64,000 nucleotides of DNA from NCBI GenBank assembly GCA_036504235.1, contig DASXVN010000079.1, forward strand, positions 62,001-126,000, in the 5' to 3' direction. Below are positions 60,527 through 64,000 of the stretch, piece after piece. Position numbers and translations under genes: made by a program. The notes below the pieces were generated by a model that saw nothing but the letters and a program-made list of their open reading frames with translations, did not search any database and was not told the DNA's origin. Each line of letters opens with the position of its first letter. Within the stretch, counting starts at the first letter, position 1. This DNA comes from Zipacnadum sp036504235 (GTDB lineage: Bacteria; Armatimonadota; Zipacnadia; Zipacnadales; Zipacnadaceae).

Positions 60527-62635
60527 ATGCGCGTACCGTATAGCTGGCTCAAAGAGTATCTGCCGGGGCTGCCCCCGGTGGAGGAATTGGCCGACGTCCT
60601 CACCATGGGCGGCCTGGAGGTCGAGGAGATCCGATCGTGGCCGGACGCCGCGGGGCCCGAGCGGGTGCTGATGACCAAGGTGACCGCGAACCGGGGCGAT
60701 CTGCTCTCCCTGCGTGGCATTGCCCGCCACGCCGCGGCCCTGCTGCGGCTGGACTTCGCGCCGGCCGCGTTTGCCCGGGAGCTGCTTGGCGAGCCGGTGG
60801 TCGGGGAGCGCGTGGCTTCCTCCGGCCCCGTCACCGTGGAGATAGCCGACCCGGAGGGCTGCCCCCGCTACTCGGCGCTGCTGCTGGAGGGCGTCACCGT
60901 CGGCCCCCCGCCGGACTGGCTCCGCCAGCGGCTGGAGTCGGCCGGGATGCGCTCGGTCAACAACGTGGTGGACGTGACCAACTACGTCTGCTGGGAGCTA
61001 GGCCAGCCCCTGCACGCCTTCGATTTTCCCCGGCTGGAGCAGGGCCAGATCCGAGTGCGCCGCGCGCAGCCGTCGGAGGAATTCCTGCTGCTGGACGGGA
61101 GCCTGCCCCAGCTGACCGCGGAAGATGTGCTGATCTGCGACGCCCGCGGCCCGGTGGCGCTGGCTGGGATCATGGGCGGCGCGGATAGCGAGGTGCGCGC
61201 CACCACCACGCGGGTGTTGCTGGAGGCCGCGCACTTTGACGCGACGGCGCTGCGCAAGACCGCGCTGCGCCTGGGGATGTCCACGGAGGCCTCCTACCGT
61301 TTCGAGCGCTTCGTGGACCCCAATCTGACCTGGCCGGCGCTGGCCCGGGCGGCGGAGCTGATTCTGCAGCTCGCGGGCGGCGCGGTCGCGGGTCCGGCGG
61401 TGGACGTGCGGACCCGCGAGTTTACGCCCCTGCAGATTGACCTGCGCCCCGAGCGCTGCAACGCGCTGCTCGGCACCGACCTGACGCCCGCGCAGATGGG
61501 CGACTACCTGCGCCGGATGGGCTGCGAGGTGGCCGAGGGCCAGACGCTGCAAGTGGCCGTGCCCACCGCGCGCTGGGATGTGGAGCGCGAGGTGGACCTG
61601 ATCGAGGAAGTGGCGATCATCCACGGCTACAACCAGTTGCCCACGACCTTGCCGGGAGGGCTGACCCAGAGCGGCCGGCTGACCCGGACCCAGCGCCTCA
61701 CCCGGCAGGCCGGTGAGATTCTGCGGCGGTGCGGCCTGAACGAGACGCTGAGCTTCTCGATGATGTGCCCGGCGGACGTGGAGAAGCTGGGCGTGGCGGC
61801 CGAGGCGCCCGAGCGGCGTCTGCTGCCCCTGGTCAACCCCATGGGGACCGAGACCAGCGTCATGCGCACGACCCTACTGCCCGCGCTCCTGTCCGCCGCG
61901 GCCTACAACCAGCGCCAGCGCGTTCGCGACCTGGCCCTCTATGAGATCAATCGCGTCTTCCTGGCGTGCGGTGAGGGCGCCCTGCCCGAGGAGCCGCAGC
62001 GCGTGGCCGGTCTCGTGGCCGGATCGCCCTTCACCGCGACCTGGAATCTGCTGCTAGAGACGGCGCAGGTGGACTTCTACTGGCTCAAGGGTTTGGTGGA
62101 GCAGTTGCTGGCCGAGTTGGGCATGGAGGACGTCTCCGTGGTTCGCGGGGCGCACCCCAGCTTTGCCCCCGGGGCTTGCGCCCAGTTATTGGTTGGGGAG
62201 CAGACCCTGGGCTACCTGGGCGAGATCGCCGCGCCGGTGGCGCAGGCCTACGACCTGGAGGGGCGTCTGTTCGCTTTCGAGCTGGATTTCGAGTTGATCC
62301 TGGCGCAGGCCACGCTCTACCGGCCATACCGGCCGCTGCCCCGCTTCCCGGCGGCGCTCCGGGATGTGGCCGTTACCGTGCCGGACAGCGACGAGTTCAG
62401 CGCCGCGACGCTGACTGAGGAAATCCGCACGACCGCCGGCGAGTTCGTGGAGTCGGTGCGGCCCTTTGACTTGTACGTGAGCGCGGAGCGGCTGGGCCCG
62501 GGGCGCAAGTCTCTGGCCTTTGAGTTGGTCTTCCGCGCCGCGGAGCGCACCTTGACGGAAGAAGAGCTGGAAGCCGCCATGACCGCCGTGCATCAGCGGC
62601 TGGCGGCGCTAGGCGGCGAGATCCGCACGCAATGA
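60527..62635 (+). CDS. pheT: Phenylalanine--tRNA ligase beta subunit lacking the OB-fold domain
   Basis: 702 residues; most bacterial PheT are near 800. It has the N-terminal VPYSWLKEYLPGLPPVEE (B1), but then passes from MGGLEVEEIRSWPDAAGP directly to MTKVTANRGDLLSLRGIARH, so the internal tRNA-binding OB-fold (B2, about 100 residues) is missing. The remaining order is intact: B3/B4 editing (VVDVTNYVCWELGQPLHAFD), B5 (PTARWDVEREVDLIEEVAII), catalytic-like core and a C-terminal anticodon-binding FDX-ACB domain (PRFPAALRDVAVTVPDS). The start at 60527 has GGGAGA upstream. Confidence 0.95.
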   Translation: MRVPYSWLKEYLPGLPPVEELADVLTMGGLEVEEIRSWPDAAGPERVLMTKVTANRGDLLSLRGIARHAAALLRLDFAPAAFARELLGEPVVGERVASSGPVTVEIADPEGCPRYSALLLEGVTVGPPPDWLRQRLESAGMRSVNNVVDVTNYVCWELGQPLHAFDFPRLEQGQIRVRRAQPSEEFLLLDGSLPQLTAEDVLICDARGPVALAGIMGGADSEVRATTTRVLLEAAHFDATALRKTALRLGMSTEASYRFERFVDPNLTWPALARAAELILQLAGGAVAGPAVDVRTREFTPLQIDLRPERCNALLGTDLTPAQMGDYLRRMGCEVAEGQTLQVAVPTARWDVEREVDLIEEVAIIHGYNQLPTTLPGGLTQSGRLTRTQRLTRQAGEILRRCGLNETLSFSMMCPADVEKLGVAAEAPERRLLPLVNPMGTETSVMRTTLLPALLSAAAYNQRQRVRDLALYEINRVFLACGEGALPEEPQRVAGLVAGSPFTATWNLLLETAQVDFYWLKGLVEQLLAELGMEDVSVVRGAHPSFAPGACAQLLVGEQTLGYLGEIAAPVAQAYDLEGRLFAFELDFELILAQATLYRPYRPLPRFPAALRDVAVTVPDSDEFSAATLTEEIRTTAGEFVESVRPFDLYVSAERLGPGRKSLAFELVFRAAERTLTEEELEAAMTAVHQRLAALGGEIRTQ

Positions 62636-63864
62636 GCGGACGCTCGAACAGCGCGGTCGACCGGAACCTGCCCGGGGGGCCACCGACCCGCGCCGAGCAA
62701 CGGCGCTTGCTGGCCGCGGCCTACGCGGGGATGCTGGGGCTAGCCGCCTGCACCAGTCCGCTGGCGGTGTGCCTGACGGCTTTCGCCCGCAGCTTCCCGG
62801 AGCTGACCACGGCGCGGCTGGGGATGGTCTCGACCGTCAGCCTCACCGGCGTGGTGGCGGGGATTCTCTTCTCCGGACCGCTGGCGGATCGCTGGGGCCT
62901 CCGTCCCTTCATGATCCTGGGCGCGGCGCTGCAGATCGTCGGTTTGCTCGCCGTGGCCGCGGCGCCGACCTCGCTGCTGCTGCTGGGCGCTATCTGTCTC
63001 GTCGGCTGCGGCACCGGGCTGGTGGACGGGCTGGCCAGTCCCCTGGTGGCGGCGCTGCAGTCGGAGAACCGGACACGCGCGCTCAACTGGCTGCACGCCT
63101 GTTACCCGCTCGGATTTCTGGCCATGGCCGGCATCTCCGCCACGATTCTGCGCCAGACGGACAGTTGGCGCCTGGTCTTTCCGGCGCTCGCCCTGCCGGC
63201 GCTGCTCTCCCTGGCGCTCTGCGTGGCGACGCGCTTTCCCGCGCAGCCGCGACAGGAGTCGCTGGGCGCGGCGCTGCGTCTCGTGGCCGGCAACCGCGCG
63301 GTGCTCATGGCTCTGGGGGCGATCCTGCTGGCCGGGGCCACCGAGATGGGCGTCGAGCACTGGACGCCGACCTTCGTGGAGCGCGCCCTGGGGCGGAGCC
63401 GCGAACTGGGGGCCTTGGTCCTGTCCGGCTTCGCGCTGGGGATGATGGTGGGGCGTTTCGCCACGGGAGCCCTGGCCAAGTGGCTGCCGCCGGCCCGGCT
63501 GGTGCTGCTGGCCTGCGGCGTGTCGTTGGTGGCTCTGCTCGGGATCGCGCTGGGACCCGCGCCGCTGGCCTTGGCCGCGATCTTGCTGCTGGGCTTAGGC
63601 GTATCGGCGATGTGGCCCACCCTGATGGCCTACGCGGCCGATCGCGAACCGGCGGGTGGGGCGACGATGTTCTCGCTCCTGGGGGCGCTGGGCAATGTGG
63701 GCGCGGGCTTCGCGCCCTTGTACGTCGGACTGATCGCGCAGCAGAGCGGCCTGCGTGTGGGCCTCGGCGCGGCGGCGATCTTCCCGGTGTTGGCCGGCCT
63801 GCTGCTGCTGCGCCCGGGTCTTCGCCAAGAAAGTGCCAACGTTGGCCGCCCCGCGGGCCACTAA
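62632..63864 (+). CDS. MFS transporter (FucP/NNP-like)
   Basis: 410 residues, 12 helices in two halves. Motif A is SGPLADRWGLRPFM after helix 2; EMGVEHWTPTFVE in the second half recalls sugar porters of the fucose permease group. Overlaps the pheT stop by ATGA, so it is the last gene of the run. Its sugar is unknown. Confidence 0.85.
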   Translation: MSGRSNSAVDRNLPGGPPTRAEQRRLLAAAYAGMLGLAACTSPLAVCLTAFARSFPELTTARLGMVSTVSLTGVVAGILFSGPLADRWGLRPFMILGAALQIVGLLAVAAAPTSLLLLGAICLVGCGTGLVDGLASPLVAALQSENRTRALNWLHACYPLGFLAMAGISATILRQTDSWRLVFPALALPALLSLALCVATRFPAQPRQESLGAALRLVAGNRAVLMALGAILLAGATEMGVEHWTPTFVERALGRSRELGALVLSGFALGMMVGRFATGALAKWLPPARLVLLACGVSLVALLGIALGPAPLALAAILLLGLGVSAMWPTLMAYAADREPAGGATMFSLLGALGNVGAGFAPLYVGLIAQQSGLRVGLGAAAIFPVLAGLLLLRPGLRQESANVGRPAGH

Positions 63865-63948
63865 ATACCGAAGCCTCATACAGTGGCAGAGGCCCGGATC
63901 GTTGTCCCGGCGCGAATGCCGGGAGAGCGGTCAAAGAGCCGATCTATC

Positions 63949-63978
63949 TTGACTTTCGTTGTCTAAAGTGAGTATGAT
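63949..63978 (+). promoter_or_regulatory. Promoter for a gene beyond the window
   Basis: TTGACT, 18 bases, TATGAT; GGGAG follows near 63990. It directs transcription out of the right edge. Confidence 0.7.
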
Positions 63979-64000
63979 TAGTGCTCGCAGGGAGTATGCT

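Noticed and set aside
1..64000. CRISPR array, prophage, insertion sequence or attachment site
   Set aside because: No spaced direct repeats, transposase, integrase, phage genes or duplicated tRNA ends were seen.

Overview
The window is GC-rich (roughly two thirds G+C), densely coded chromosomal DNA from a free-living bacterium. It holds the chromosome-replication neighbourhood (parB-parA-rsmG-mnmG, then dnaA-dnaN and a recF/DciA pair), so it spans or touches the replication origin. A PEP-CTERM protein, a UPF0182 protein, a Phe T-box leader, a DnaA-trio type origin, URO-D-like methyltransferases, large unusual glycosidase-like proteins and sugar isomerases together fit a Gram-negative-like lineage such as Armatimonadota. 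That placement is inference; no rRNA is present to confirm it. I see no CRISPR array, prophage or insertion sequence.

Layout. 1-6.9 kb: an overlapping operon of a large glycosidase-like protein (cut at the window edge), a PD-(D/E)XK nuclease-like protein, a URO-D-like protein and a Gfo/Idh/MocA oxidoreductase, closed by a strong hairpin. 6.9-16 kb: a PEP-CTERM protein, a UbiA prenyltransferase, tRNA-Val(GAC), thrS, a DUF151 protein, a UPF0182 membrane protein and a HAD phosphatase. 16-26 kb: an HTH/coiled-coil protein converging on parB; the leftward mnmG-rsmG-parA-parB run with two perfect parS sites; a stand-alone LigD-type phosphoesterase; DnaA boxes and a promoter before dnaA; an origin-like element between dnaA and dnaN. 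26-30 kb: a secreted Cys/Pro-rich protein, an Eis-like acetyltransferase, a DciA-like protein and recF. 30-43.7 kb: a carbohydrate-oriented accessory region with a DUF6785-like transporter, a sugar isomerase, two anchored proteins, a secreted phosphoesterase, two large all-alpha glycosidase-like proteins, a SIS-domain hexuloisomerase and a multicopper oxidase. 43.8-49.4 kb: an M16 peptidase and two tandem MFS transporters.

49.4-64 kb: the translation block infC-rpmI-rplT, then a HAD phosphatase, a phosphoesterase, a membrane protein and a SpoU methyltransferase. An extended -10 promoter inside the methyltransferase gene drives a T-box leader with a UUC (Phe) specifier. Downstream lies one same-strand run: zinc-ribbon protein, Dph6-like PP-loop enzyme, pheS, five non-synthetase genes, pheT, MFS transporter.

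The most notable points are the DnaA-trio origin, the parS site built into the mnmG stop codon, the probable AUA start of infC, the Phe T-box upstream of an unusual operon, and a PheT that appears to lack its internal OB-fold domain.
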